Made by a program: the position numbers and the translations under genes. From positions 1 to 44,106 of the forward strand of contig CAYJLD010000008.1 in NCBI GenBank assembly GCA_964371195.1: 44,106 nucleotides of DNA, given 5' to 3'. Positions 6,288 through 14,914 of the stretch are shown in pieces (the stretch's first letter is position 1; the number at the start of each line of letters is the position of its first letter). Source of the DNA: CAYJAD01 sp964371195 (GTDB taxonomy: Bacteria > Desulfobacterota > Desulfovibrionia > Desulfovibrionales > Desulfovibrionaceae). Below the pieces are notes generated by a model that saw nothing but the letters and a program-made list of their open reading frames with translations, was not told the origin of the DNA and did not search any database.

Positions 6288-9029
6288 TTAACTTTTTCCA
6301 GACATACGCATGCGTTGTTGCACTTCTTTTTCGCGTTGTATTTCTTTTTTCCGCTTATCTGCCTCTAATTGTTGCTTTTTACGTATGCGTTCCAAGCGTT
6401 CACTTTGCAGTCTTTCACGCTGTTCTCTTGCGTCATTAAGTAACTTTTCTTTTTGTTTGTCAAATATAATTGTGGCCCTTAGCGCAGCAATACCAAGTGA
6501 AACAACAGTAATAATGCCAAAGAGAATTTTTTGTATTTCCCATTGCTGCGATGCAAGGATTTGCTTAAGCCAGCCTAATCCAACACTATCACCAAAATAA
6601 ACAATGGCAGGAATACCAAAAAAGCATAAACTTAATCCTACGGCTTCAATCCAGAAAAATGTTTTAGCAAGGGTTAGACCAAACAAGGTTGTATCGCGCA
6701 CTGTACGCAATAATTTTAGTTTACGGTGAAGCTTGCGTAATAATTCTTCGATTTCTTCTGTATTTTTTTGGGCTTGGTTAAAATTTTCGGCCTCATTAAA
6801 GTTTGAAGCAAATGCCCAGTTAATAATACTTGCTGCATGGTTAAAGTCCGCGCTAAACTCCCGTAAAATTTTAGGGAATGGAAACCATGATGCTTCATCA
6901 CGAATAACCTGTAAGTCATCTAAATAATGTTTATAACGAGCTTGCAATTCATCAATTTGACGTTTGATAAACTCATCAATTTCTTTTTGACAGGCTGGAC
7001 GTAACTTTGCAAGCTCTAAAAAAGCAGCATAGTTTTGAGTTTCTGCAAGTTTTTCTATTTCTGTAATGGCGTTAGAAAGAATAATATAGCTGGGATGAGT
7101 TTCGGGAAACCAAGAGTTTACACGCTCTTTTAGGCGAGCAATGGATGTTTTTTCCTTGAGGGCTATTTTTTCTGCATTTTGCCATAATGGGTAGAGATGA
7201 GTAAGAATTAATAAATGACCACGTCCAAGCTCTGGATCAGTAAGGCAGCGATTAAAGTATGATGGGTCGTCATGAATGATTTTTGTAACTTGTGGCAAGG
7301 CTTGCTCTGCAAAGCCAAGCTTTATTTTACATACAATTTTGCGATATTCCACATCACGCCATTGGGGTACTACACGTAATATTTGATCATATTGAGCAAT
7401 TGCATTGACATAGTTTCCTTTAACTTCTTCAATGCGGGCTTGTAAGTATTCATTCCAAGCTTGTAGTGGGGGTAAGGGTGTTAGGGCAGCAGCTTCTTTA
7501 AACGCTGCAAAAGCTCTATCATAGTCTTTTCTAAGAATATATAAGTATCCTTGCACTGTCCGCATTCTGGTGTCACGCGGAGCGCGAACAATGGCTGCTT
7601 GGATATCTTTATCAAGGGTAGATAAATCCTCACCTGTTGTTTTTTGTAACTTATCTAAATATTCCCATGCTGGACTATCATCACGAGAATAGATTGTTTC
7701 TTCACGTGGTTTACCAATATCGCGGCCTTTATTGACCCAAAAATATGTCATGGCTCGCATTTGAGATGCAAAATTTATCTCAAAAAGGTTATTTAACAGC
7801 TCAGAACTACTATTGTTTTTGCCAAGAATACTATGATAACCATCTAAACCTTGTTGAGCTAAGGTTTTTTCTATTATTTTATAGGAGTCATTAATTTCAT
7901 CAAGGCTTTGTCCTATAGAAGTATTTTGGCCCATATTAGGGCTTATATGTCTAGTTGGGCACTGTAGAGGTGTATGTGTGTTGATACCGCAAAAAAAACA
8001 ATTTTCATTGTCACCAGTCACAAATTGGCTTGGCATAAGTACAGATATGGAATGCACATCCATATCACCTTCATCAAGCATAACTGTGCACCAACTATCC
8101 ATATTACTTTGTGTATCTGAAAAACCAATGTCTTGAATGGAAAAACCTTCGCCAAGCAAATAAGCTGTGCGATAGCTTAAATAAGGAAAATCGGGAGTTA
8201 GTTTATTCCATTGTAAGTTTATTTTTTTATAAAGATCTGTATTAAAGTTTAACCCTTTACGTTCAACAATGGCGCATACATAGGGCCAAAATTGCTCACG
8301 ATCCACTCCTTTTATATTACTGCAATGCTGCAATTGCTGGCGTAGCCAAGCACGCAAAATAAGCAAATTATCAACCAAAACCATAATAAAATCATCTTGA
8401 ACCAAGAATTTGAGCTTGTTTTCCTTTAAAATATCGGCAATGGCTTTTTGCATATGCGGCCAAGAGTGTTGATATTCTTTGTCTAAAGGGTTGCCAAGCG
8501 GGCGTAAAATAGCATACCATCCTTGCGAGGATGTGTAGGGTAGACGGGTATCTGCTTCAAGTATGGCCCATTTTTCATCGCTCATACCTTCTTTAGGCTT
8601 AGCTTGTAAAAAAGAAATACCTGGCACATTAGAGCTTTTTTCACGAGCCTTGGGGTGAACCCACAACTCAAGGCCACCAGTTAAAGCTACTTCTTGGTTT
8701 TTTAAGGAATCTTCAATTTCTAGCCCAATTTCGCGCTTAACTCCAAGCTGGAAACTTGCGCTCAAAAGTTGTATACTTGCAGTTATGGGATTAAATCGCG
8801 CTGAAACACAAAGGCGAGCCAAGGCTAAGAATACGTCTTGATTGAAGAAAAACCATAGAGACTGTTCATGATCTGATACCATGAACATGGCCCCATAGTT
8901 TTGTAGAGTTTGAGTTACAGCGGGATCTAATGTTCCTTGCCAAGAAATCCAAAGTGCGTAACCTTGCGCACTCATGCGAGTTTCTTTGGTTTTGGGTAGT
9001 TTATTTAGCAAGTCTGCAAATAGGGGCAT
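6288..9029 (-). CDS. Large TPR-like membrane protein with a CCHC zinc-knuckle motif
   Basis: 913 residues, function not recognised. Residues 1-330 show no family I can name. Residues 344-357 (CFFCGINTHTPLQC) fit C-x2-C-x4-H-x4-C exactly. Residues ~485-600 look like TPR helices (YLYILRKDYDRAFAAFKEAAAL, shown here to LYILRKDYDRAFAAF). Two hydrophobic segments (about 783-812 and 834-856) precede a highly charged coiled-coil tail (~858-910) rich in Arg, Lys and Glu. A good ribosome-binding site (GAGGTG, 4 nt spacing) fixes the start. It is upstream of asnS and diverges from moaE with only 28 nt between the two start codons. A membrane-attached scaffold is a guess. Confidence 0.8.
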   Translation of the reverse strand: MPLFADLLNKLPKTKETRMSAQGYALWISWQGTLDPAVTQTLQNYGAMFMVSDHEQSLWFFFNQDVFLALARLCVSARFNPITASIQLLSASFQLGVKREIGLEIEDSLKNQEVALTGGLELWVHPKAREKSSNVPGISFLQAKPKEGMSDEKWAILEADTRLPYTSSQGWYAILRPLGNPLDKEYQHSWPHMQKAIADILKENKLKFLVQDDFIMVLVDNLLILRAWLRQQLQHCSNIKGVDREQFWPYVCAIVERKGLNFNTDLYKKINLQWNKLTPDFPYLSYRTAYLLGEGFSIQDIGFSDTQSNMDSWCTVMLDEGDMDVHSISVLMPSQFVTGDNENCFFCGINTHTPLQCPTRHISPNMGQNTSIGQSLDEINDSYKIIEKTLAQQGLDGYHSILGKNNSSSELLNNLFEINFASQMRAMTYFWVNKGRDIGKPREETIYSRDDSPAWEYLDKLQKTTGEDLSTLDKDIQAAIVRAPRDTRMRTVQGYLYILRKDYDRAFAAFKEAAALTPLPPLQAWNEYLQARIEEVKGNYVNAIAQYDQILRVVPQWRDVEYRKIVCKIKLGFAEQALPQVTKIIHDDPSYFNRCLTDPELGRGHLLILTHLYPLWQNAEKIALKEKTSIARLKERVNSWFPETHPSYIILSNAITEIEKLAETQNYAAFLELAKLRPACQKEIDEFIKRQIDELQARYKHYLDDLQVIRDEASWFPFPKILREFSADFNHAASIINWAFASNFNEAENFNQAQKNTEEIEELLRKLHRKLKLLRTVRDTTLFGLTLAKTFFWIEAVGLSLCFFGIPAIVYFGDSVGLGWLKQILASQQWEIQKILFGIITVVSLGIAALRATIIFDKQKEKLLNDAREQRERLQSERLERIRKKQQLEADKRKKEIQREKEVQQRMRMSGKS

Positions 9030-9057
9030 TATTCACCTCATAGCAAAAGGAGCAAAA

Positions 9058-9420
9058 ATGGATATTAATCAAGCAATTAAAGAGCTTAAACAGCGTGAAG
9101 GCTTTAGTGACCATGTGGGTATGATGCTCATACACAATGGTGTTGTGCGCTCTTGGTCACGTAAAGACCATGAAACTGTGACGGCGGTGCATGTGCAGCC
9201 TGATAGAGAAAAAATGCACAGCATTTGTCAAGAATTTGAACAACGCCCTGGAATTTTCGCTATTGTGGCGCATGCTGAAGAGGGTGAACTTAAGCCTGGT
9301 GATGACCTACTCTACCTCATTGTAGCTGGCGATATACGCGAAAATGTTAAGAGTGCCTTTTCAGATTTACTTGACCGCATCAAGTCTGAAGCTGTTGTAA
9401 AACAAGAGTTTTTAGCTTAA
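9058..9420 (+). CDS. moaE: Molybdopterin synthase catalytic subunit MoaE
   Basis: 120 residues, shorter than enteric MoaE (~150). MoaE transfers sulfur carried by MoaD onto precursor Z in molybdopterin synthesis. Family features include GMMLIHNGVVRSWSR near the start and the core LLYLIVAGDIRENV followed by DLLDRIKSEAVVKQE, which carries lysines in the expected catalytic region. The ATG at 9058 has AAGGAG at good spacing; an upstream in-frame ATG lies inside the divergent gene and is less likely. The product would supply cofactor for the formate dehydrogenase in this window. No moaD is adjacent. Confidence 0.82.
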   Translation: MDINQAIKELKQREGFSDHVGMMLIHNGVVRSWSRKDHETVTAVHVQPDREKMHSICQEFEQRPGIFAIVAHAEEGELKPGDDLLYLIVAGDIRENVKSAFSDLLDRIKSEAVVKQEFLA

Positions 9421-9444
9421 TTAATCCTCATAAATTTTACTTTG

Positions 9445-9478
9445 CAAGGAATTAGAAAGGACTCTTTCTAGTTCCTTG
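9445..9478. terminator. Bidirectional terminator between moaE and ftsY
   Basis: Two 15-nt arms (CAAGGAATTAGAAAG and CTTTCTAGTTCCTTG) pair with a single G-U around GACT. TTTATTT follows on the plus strand; an A/T-rich flank follows on the minus strand. It fits between the convergent moaE and ftsY genes, whose stops are 60 nt apart. Confidence 0.75.
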
Positions 9479-9479
9479 T

Positions 9480-10787
9480 TTATTTATCGGTCAGTTCTGG
9501 TATACCCAATAGGGCAGTTGCAAAATCCTTGCCATTAAATGGGCGTAGATCTTCTAATTTTTCACCAAGCCCCACATAGGTTATGGGAATTTGATATTGC
9601 ATAGCTACAGCAATGGCAACCCCACCCTTGGCTGTACCATCAAGTTTACTTAAAATAATTTCATCAATACCTGCAGACTCTTTAAATAATTTTGTTTGAG
9701 ATAGTGCATTTTGTCCAGTGGTTGCGTCAATAACAAGTATACTACGATGCGGAGCACCGGCATGTTTTTTAGTTATAACATTACGAATTTTTGTCAGTTC
9801 TTCCATCAGATTGATTTTAGTTTGTAAGCGCCCGGCCGTGTCTATATAAATGACATCATACTGGCCTTGTAATGCTAAATCCATGGCTTCAAATGCAACA
9901 GCAGCAGGGTCTGCTCCGGCATGCTTACAATGAAAATCCGCACCTACGCGCAAAGCCCACACCCCTAGCTGTTCTGTTGCTGCTGCTCTAAAGGTATCGG
10001 CAGCGGCAATAAGCACTTTTTTGCCTTGCATGCGGTCACGATGGGCTAACTTTGCAATGGTGGTAGTTTTCCCAACCCCATTGACTCCAATCATAATAAT
10101 AACTTCTGGTGAGTTTACCGTAACTATGCGTTTAGGTATGTGGAATATATCCTCAAGCACATCTTGTAACACTTCCCGTAAGTCTTCGGGTTTTTCAACA
10201 TTATGTTTTCTAGCACCATCTTTAAGTCTTTCAATAAGTTCCATACTTGGCTCAAAGCCCACGTCAGCCATAAGTAATAGCTCTTCCATTTCTTCCCAAA
10301 AAGCAGCATTCAAAGTATCATGAGATGCAAAAAGAGCATCTAATTGTTTAGTAAACTGTGCTCTTGTACGAGCAAGCCCATCACTTAATTTGAGCAAGAG
10401 TCTATTGCGCTCATCTTCCTCATCTTCAAGTTCAAGGGCAAGAGCCAAGCGATATTGTAGCTCGGAGCGGAATTCTTCTACATAGCGGTATTCCATGCGT
10501 TCAAGCCAGTCTTGAAAGTCTTGGATGAATTTATCTGACTCTTCTTGTGAAGCCTCTAAGGAGTGGAGTAGAAAATTAAGGCGTTGCCAAAGTAAGGGAT
10601 TGCTTTCATCTATGCCGTCTAAAATAATTCCAAGCCAAGCTGATAGGCGTGGTTCAGAACTACGTAAAGCAAGAGAAAGAGCAGATTTTTGTTCTTGGTC
10701 AAAATCGGTATCACTGAGATATGTAGTGGTTTTTGGGCTTTCATCAGTGCCACCCAAGAACTTTTTTATGGCTGAAAAAAATCCCAT
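9480..10787 (-). CDS. ftsY: Signal recognition particle receptor FtsY
   Basis: 435 residues. An acidic N-terminal region (1-130) precedes the NG GTPase: Walker A GVNGVGKT at 234-241, DTFRAAA at 264-270, DTAGR at 316-320 and KLDG at 381-384. It receives SRP-ribosome complexes at the inner membrane so that membrane proteins enter the Sec translocon. AAGGAG lies upstream of the ATG. A strong sigma-70-type promoter sits immediately upstream (10817-10845). Confidence 0.96.
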   Translation of the reverse strand: MGFFSAIKKFLGGTDESPKTTTYLSDTDFDQEQKSALSLALRSSEPRLSAWLGIILDGIDESNPLLWQRLNFLLHSLEASQEESDKFIQDFQDWLERMEYRYVEEFRSELQYRLALALELEDEEDERNRLLLKLSDGLARTRAQFTKQLDALFASHDTLNAAFWEEMEELLLMADVGFEPSMELIERLKDGARKHNVEKPEDLREVLQDVLEDIFHIPKRIVTVNSPEVIIMIGVNGVGKTTTIAKLAHRDRMQGKKVLIAAADTFRAAATEQLGVWALRVGADFHCKHAGADPAAVAFEAMDLALQGQYDVIYIDTAGRLQTKINLMEELTKIRNVITKKHAGAPHRSILVIDATTGQNALSQTKLFKESAGIDEIILSKLDGTAKGGVAIAVAMQYQIPITYVGLGEKLEDLRPFNGKDFATALLGIPELTDK

Positions 10788-10816
10788 AAAAACTCCTTAA
10801 AAACTATTATATATAA

Positions 10817-10845
10817 ATTATAGCATTGCTAAGCTGGTCAGGCAA
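10817..10845 (-). promoter_or_regulatory. Sigma-70-type promoter for ftsY
   Basis: On the minus strand TTGCCT (10845-10840), a 17-bp spacer and a perfect TATAAT (10822-10817) precede ftsY. The predicted start gives a leader of about 20 nt. This is one of the two best vegetative promoters in the window. Confidence 0.65.
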
Positions 10846-10852
10846 TAGTTGT

Positions 10853-11908
10853 TTATTCTGCCTTGGTAGCAGCTTTTAATTGTCCACAGGCGGCATTAAT
10901 ATCTTGCCCCTTGCTTTTACGAATGATGGCTGTGATATTTCTATCCCATAAATATTTTTCAAAAGCTAGAATACGCTCCTTAGACGGAGCATCATAGGGT
11001 GCACCCTTAGCTGGGTTATAAACAATTAAATTAAGCTTACCTTTTACATGTGAGACAAGGCTTACTAATTCTTTAGCGTGTTCAATGCTGTCATTGACTC
11101 CACCAAGCAGTAGATATTCAAAGGTAACACGTTCTCTTGTTTTCAATGGATATGATTTAAGTGCTTTAATTAATTCGTTCAACGGCCAACGAGCCGCACG
11201 TGGCATGATGCGTTCACGTAAAGCTTGATTGGGAGCATGTAAAGAAATGGCAAGATATGCCAGTCCGGACTCACCAAGTTCGCGTAGTCCATTTTTTATA
11301 CCACAGGTTGATACGGTAATGCGCCTTGGCGAAAAATTTAATCCATGATCATCATTTAAGCTTTTTAAGCAGCTTAACATGGTGTTAAAATTTAATAATG
11401 GTTCACCCATGCCCATAAAAACAAGGTTGCGTAAAATGGGATGGTCTGGACGAGTGTCACCAAGATAATGTCTAGCTACAAGCACTTGGCCTAAAATCTC
11501 GGCATGGGTCATATTACGTTCAAAACCCATAGTACCAGTGCTGCAAAAAGTGCAAGCCATGGCACAACCCACCTGAGAGGATAAGCATTGAGTTAGTCGC
11601 ACTCGCCCATCGCGAGATGTGGAGGGTATAAGTACCGTTTCCACATGTGCACCATCAGCTAAACATAATAAAAATTTAACTGTGCCATCTTGGCTTTTTT
11701 CTGTGGCAACAATATTAGGCCAACTAATATGCGCACATTGCTTGAGTTTTTCACGTGTAGCCTTGGATACATTGGTCATGCTATCAAAGTCACGAGCCAT
11801 TTTTTGCCAAAGCCATTGCCAAACCTGCACCGCGCGAAAACTTGGTTCATCAAGCTCGTCCATAAAGGTTTTGAGCTCTGGTAGGGTCATGTTTAAAATA
11901 TCAATCAT
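10853..11908 (-). CDS. rlmN: 23S rRNA/tRNA adenine-C2 methyltransferase RlmN
   Basis: 351 residues. A radical-SAM cluster motif C-x3-C-x2-C (C115, C119, C122 in GCAMACTFCSTGTMGF), the GMGEPLLN motif and a C-terminal Cys (about residue 341, in DINAACGQL) match the dual-cysteine RlmN mechanism. It methylates A2503 of 23S rRNA and A37 of some tRNAs. The start lacks a clear ribosome-binding site. The stop lies close to the ftsY promoter. Confidence 0.95.
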   Translation of the reverse strand: MIDILNMTLPELKTFMDELDEPSFRAVQVWQWLWQKMARDFDSMTNVSKATREKLKQCAHISWPNIVATEKSQDGTVKFLLCLADGAHVETVLIPSTSRDGRVRLTQCLSSQVGCAMACTFCSTGTMGFERNMTHAEILGQVLVARHYLGDTRPDHPILRNLVFMGMGEPLLNFNTMLSCLKSLNDDHGLNFSPRRITVSTCGIKNGLRELGESGLAYLAISLHAPNQALRERIMPRAARWPLNELIKALKSYPLKTRERVTFEYLLLGGVNDSIEHAKELVSLVSHVKGKLNLIVYNPAKGAPYDAPSKERILAFEKYLWDRNITAIIRKSKGQDINAACGQLKAATKAE

Positions 11909-11953
11909 AAGCCAATGTAACTATAATTTTAAGAGCAAACAACTTTACTTGCT

Positions 11954-13306
11954 TTAGCCCACATTCTTTTGGGCGTAATTTTTAACAAAGGCTATAGCAT
12001 CGTCAACATTTTCAACTTCGCCTGCTATTTGAGCTTGTAAGAGAGCATCACGTAATACCCCAACTAAAGGTCCAGGTGATAAATTAGTCTTGGCCATAAT
12101 TTCATTGCCATTAAGTAAGGGTTCAAGCATTTGCTCTGGAGTTTCAGCGCGATTTAAGTATTTCATATTATGATTAAAGTATGTGTAACTACCATCGCGG
12201 GCCTTAATGTCGGCGCGGCACATTTCAATAAGACGTGGATATTCATCAAGAGCTTTAAATTTGCGTATACCACGGTCCGTAAGCATAAAGTGAAAGCGCA
12301 TATGGTTTTGTACTAGGTGGCAAATCAGTTCTACATCTTCAGGTAGGAAGTGCAAACGACGCATTATTTCTCTTGTAACTTTTTCTGCTACCCTATGATG
12401 CTGATAAAAAGTCCAGATACCACTAAAGTATTCAGCAGTATATAGCTTTCCTACATCATGGAAAAACATGGCTAATGTACCAAGCCAATCATAGCGAAAC
12501 TCATCTTCAGGATAACGCTTCATGCATTCGATGGTATGGTCAAGTACAGTTTCTTCATCGCCATTATCATTTTTTATTTGTTTGATGCAAGATAGGGCCG
12601 AAATTTCTGGAATGAGACCTTGTAAAATATGGGTTTCATGTAGTAGTTGTACAAAACGCCACATGGATTCAGCTTTTACTTTACGCCACTCGTCCATAAT
12701 ATCATGGGTTGATACATAGTCTAAGACCGCAGAGCTTGTTCTTACGATAGCAACCCTAGTATTGCTGGCTAAGGGTAGGTCGAAGTTTGCTGCAAGGCGC
12801 AAGGCTCTTATGGCTAAAAGATAGTTGTTTTGTAATGTTTCATGAGGAATACCCACTAAGCGTACATAGCCATGTTTTAGGTCATCAAAATCTTCATATA
12901 CATCTTGCCCTTCCGGTGAGTTAAACAGGGTAAGGCGTTTAGTTATTCGTTCTTCCATGTCGACAGTTGCAACCATACGCGGCGTAATACGCATAACGGT
13001 TTTATCTGGATGGGTAGCATTTTTGTCGGTTAATTGGTAAAAGAGAAAAGTTATGCCATCCTTGGTTAATTTTGCCATGCATCTATCACCATGGCTGGCG
13101 CTGGTATGTGCAGATTCAACTACAGCGTCAGGCAAGAGTTTGCATAAAGCATTTGCATCTGGTTCGCATGCAATATCAATACTCATAACAGCACAACCAG
13201 GTTGAATTAATTTATATTGAAGGGGGGCATTGATGATGTGAGCATCATAGCCATTACGTAAAAAAATCTTACATAAATTTATTGCTTCTTTAAATGCATG
13301 TACCAT
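11954..13306 (-). CDS. HD-domain protein with a degenerate CCA-adding-enzyme head
   Basis: 450 residues laid out like bacterial poly(A)polymerase/CCA-adding enzymes. The nucleotidyltransferase head (1-180) keeps SIDIACEP (about 42-49) and the neck-like AIRALRLAANFDLPL (about 165-179). It lacks the GG-x-VRD motif and the RRDFTINAM motif that bind and use nucleotide. An HD phosphohydrolase domain follows (H257; H283-D284 in FFHDVGKL), then a C-terminal region (NEIMAKTNLSPGPLVGVLRD) like that of CCA enzymes. It is probably a phosphatase/phosphodiesterase rather than a tRNA-tailing enzyme. AGGAG precedes the ATG at good spacing. Confidence 0.75.
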   Translation of the reverse strand: MVHAFKEAINLCKIFLRNGYDAHIINAPLQYKLIQPGCAVMSIDIACEPDANALCKLLPDAVVESAHTSASHGDRCMAKLTKDGITFLFYQLTDKNATHPDKTVMRITPRMVATVDMEERITKRLTLFNSPEGQDVYEDFDDLKHGYVRLVGIPHETLQNNYLLAIRALRLAANFDLPLASNTRVAIVRTSSAVLDYVSTHDIMDEWRKVKAESMWRFVQLLHETHILQGLIPEISALSCIKQIKNDNGDEETVLDHTIECMKRYPEDEFRYDWLGTLAMFFHDVGKLYTAEYFSGIWTFYQHHRVAEKVTREIMRRLHFLPEDVELICHLVQNHMRFHFMLTDRGIRKFKALDEYPRLIEMCRADIKARDGSYTYFNHNMKYLNRAETPEQMLEPLLNGNEIMAKTNLSPGPLVGVLRDALLQAQIAGEVENVDDAIAFVKNYAQKNVG

Positions 13307-13385
13307 GAATTGCTCCTTTAGTTTGTTCAGCTTTAACTCTTAATACATTGCCTTATCTATGATAAAAGTCAAGTAAAATAAAAGT

Positions 13386-13414
13386 TTGACAATATAATAG
13401 AAAGTTTTTAGCTT
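13386..13414 (+). promoter_or_regulatory. Possible sigma-70 promoter for trmFO
   Basis: A perfect TTGACA (13386-13391), a 17-bp spacer and a poor -10 (TAGCTT, 13409-13414). It lies 73 nt upstream of the trmFO start. Only the -35 element is convincing. Confidence 0.35.
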
Positions 13415-13486
13415 CTTATTCTTTGTTTATGTAATGGCTTTTTTTGAAGTTTTATTATGTCTTATATATTTTGTTAAGGAGTGATT

Positions 13487-14833
13487 ATGCTTAAGCCAAG
13501 TATTGCCATTGTGGGTGGTGGTTTAGCCGGTTGTGAATGTGCTTTAACTTTAGCAAAATATGGCATTGCTACTGCTCTTTTTGAGCAAAAACCAACATAT
13601 ATGTCTGCTGCGCATAATTTGGAAGATTTAGCGGAGCTGGTTTGTTCTAATTCATTACGCTCCAATGAACTAAGCACAGGCATAGGTCTTTTAAAGCAAG
13701 AATTACGTGATCTTGGTAGTAAATTTATGTCCATAGCCGATGCTTGTGCTGTACCAGCTGGTAAGGCTCTTGCTGTAGATAGAGAAGGTTTTGCCAAGGC
13801 CATGACTAATGCAGTGCAAGAAAATGACTATATTACTGTGTGTAACCAACAAATTAGTTCTCTTGATGATGCTGCTCTTGTGGCATATGAATATGTTATA
13901 ATTGCAGCTGGGCCCTTGGCTTCGGATAACTTGGCTCAATCTCTTGCAGAACGTATTGGCAACAAACAGCTTTATTTTTATGATGCCATAGCGCCTATTG
14001 TGCATGCAGATTCTTTGGATATGCAAATAATATTTAGAGGATCTCGCTATCAAGAACCAGAAGAAGCTGCCATACATGGTGAATATTTGAATTGTCCTTT
14101 TGAAAAGGATGAATATTTAAATTTTTATCAGGCTTTATTAAATGCTGAAAAAGTACAAACCAAGGACTTTGAAAAAGAAATACATTTTGAAGGCTGTATG
14201 CCTATTGAAGCCTTGGCTGAGCGTGGTGAGCGTACACTTACCTTTGGGCCAATGAAGCCTGTAGGATTTATAGACCCGCGTACCAATAGAAGACCTTATG
14301 CTATTGTACAGTTACGTACAGAAAACTTAAATCAAACCATGTATAACCTTGTGGGATGTCAAACAAAGTTAAACTATAAAGCACAAGAGCAAGTGTTTAG
14401 GTTAATCCCTGGGCTAGCCAATGCAGAATTTGTGCGTCTTGGAAGTATGCATAGAAATACCTATGTTAATGCTCCACAGGTTTTAGATGAACAGCTACGC
14501 TTAAAAGGTCAGGAAAAATTTTACTTGGCAGGACAAATATCCGGAGTGGAAGGTTATGTGGAGTCTGCAGCATGTGGACATTGGGTAGCCCTTTTACTTA
14601 TGTCAAAGCTACAAGAAAAATCGCTTATAAATCCACCTGTGCAAAGTGCCTTAGGCGCTTTACTGAACTATTTACAAACCCCCGTTAAAAAATTTCAGCC
14701 ATCAAATGCCCATTTTGGGCTCATGCCAGAATTAGCTGAAAGAGCAAAGAAAAAAGAGCGTAAGGCATTATATAGTGCTAGAGCTAGAGATAGTTTTGGT
14801 ACATGGATTAAACAAAGCTTTTTGCAAAGCTAG
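13487..14833 (+). CDS. trmFO: Folate/FAD-dependent tRNA (uracil-54-C5)-methyltransferase TrmFO
   Basis: 448 residues. It makes ribothymidine-54 in tRNA using methylenetetrahydrofolate and FADH2. An N-terminal dinucleotide-binding motif (IVGGGLAGCECALTLAKYGI) and family blocks CSNSLRSNEL, PAGKALAVDREGFA, EGCMPIEALAERGERTL and GSMHRNTYVNAP are present. An in-frame GTG at 13481 is possible, but GGAG lies 5 nt before the ATG at 13487. TrmFO replaces TrmA in many Firmicutes, alpha- and deltaproteobacteria and argues against a gammaproteobacterial host. It converges with mnmA, another tRNA-uridine modifier. Confidence 0.95.
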   Translation: MLKPSIAIVGGGLAGCECALTLAKYGIATALFEQKPTYMSAAHNLEDLAELVCSNSLRSNELSTGIGLLKQELRDLGSKFMSIADACAVPAGKALAVDREGFAKAMTNAVQENDYITVCNQQISSLDDAALVAYEYVIIAAGPLASDNLAQSLAERIGNKQLYFYDAIAPIVHADSLDMQIIFRGSRYQEPEEAAIHGEYLNCPFEKDEYLNFYQALLNAEKVQTKDFEKEIHFEGCMPIEALAERGERTLTFGPMKPVGFIDPRTNRRPYAIVQLRTENLNQTMYNLVGCQTKLNYKAQEQVFRLIPGLANAEFVRLGSMHRNTYVNAPQVLDEQLRLKGQEKFYLAGQISGVEGYVESAACGHWVALLLMSKLQEKSLINPPVQSALGALLNYLQTPVKKFQPSNAHFGLMPELAERAKKKERKALYSARARDSFGTWIKQSFLQS

Positions 14834-14914
14834 AACTGAAAATTAAAATATGAAGAGTTATTAATTGTGCTTTGTGGTTACAATGGTAAAATTTGTGATT
14901 TGAAAATAAAAATA

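Noticed and set aside
13307..13480. A promoter for the HD-domain gene (TTGACT on the minus strand).
   Set aside because: No -10 element at 16-18 nt; the nearest candidates are poor.
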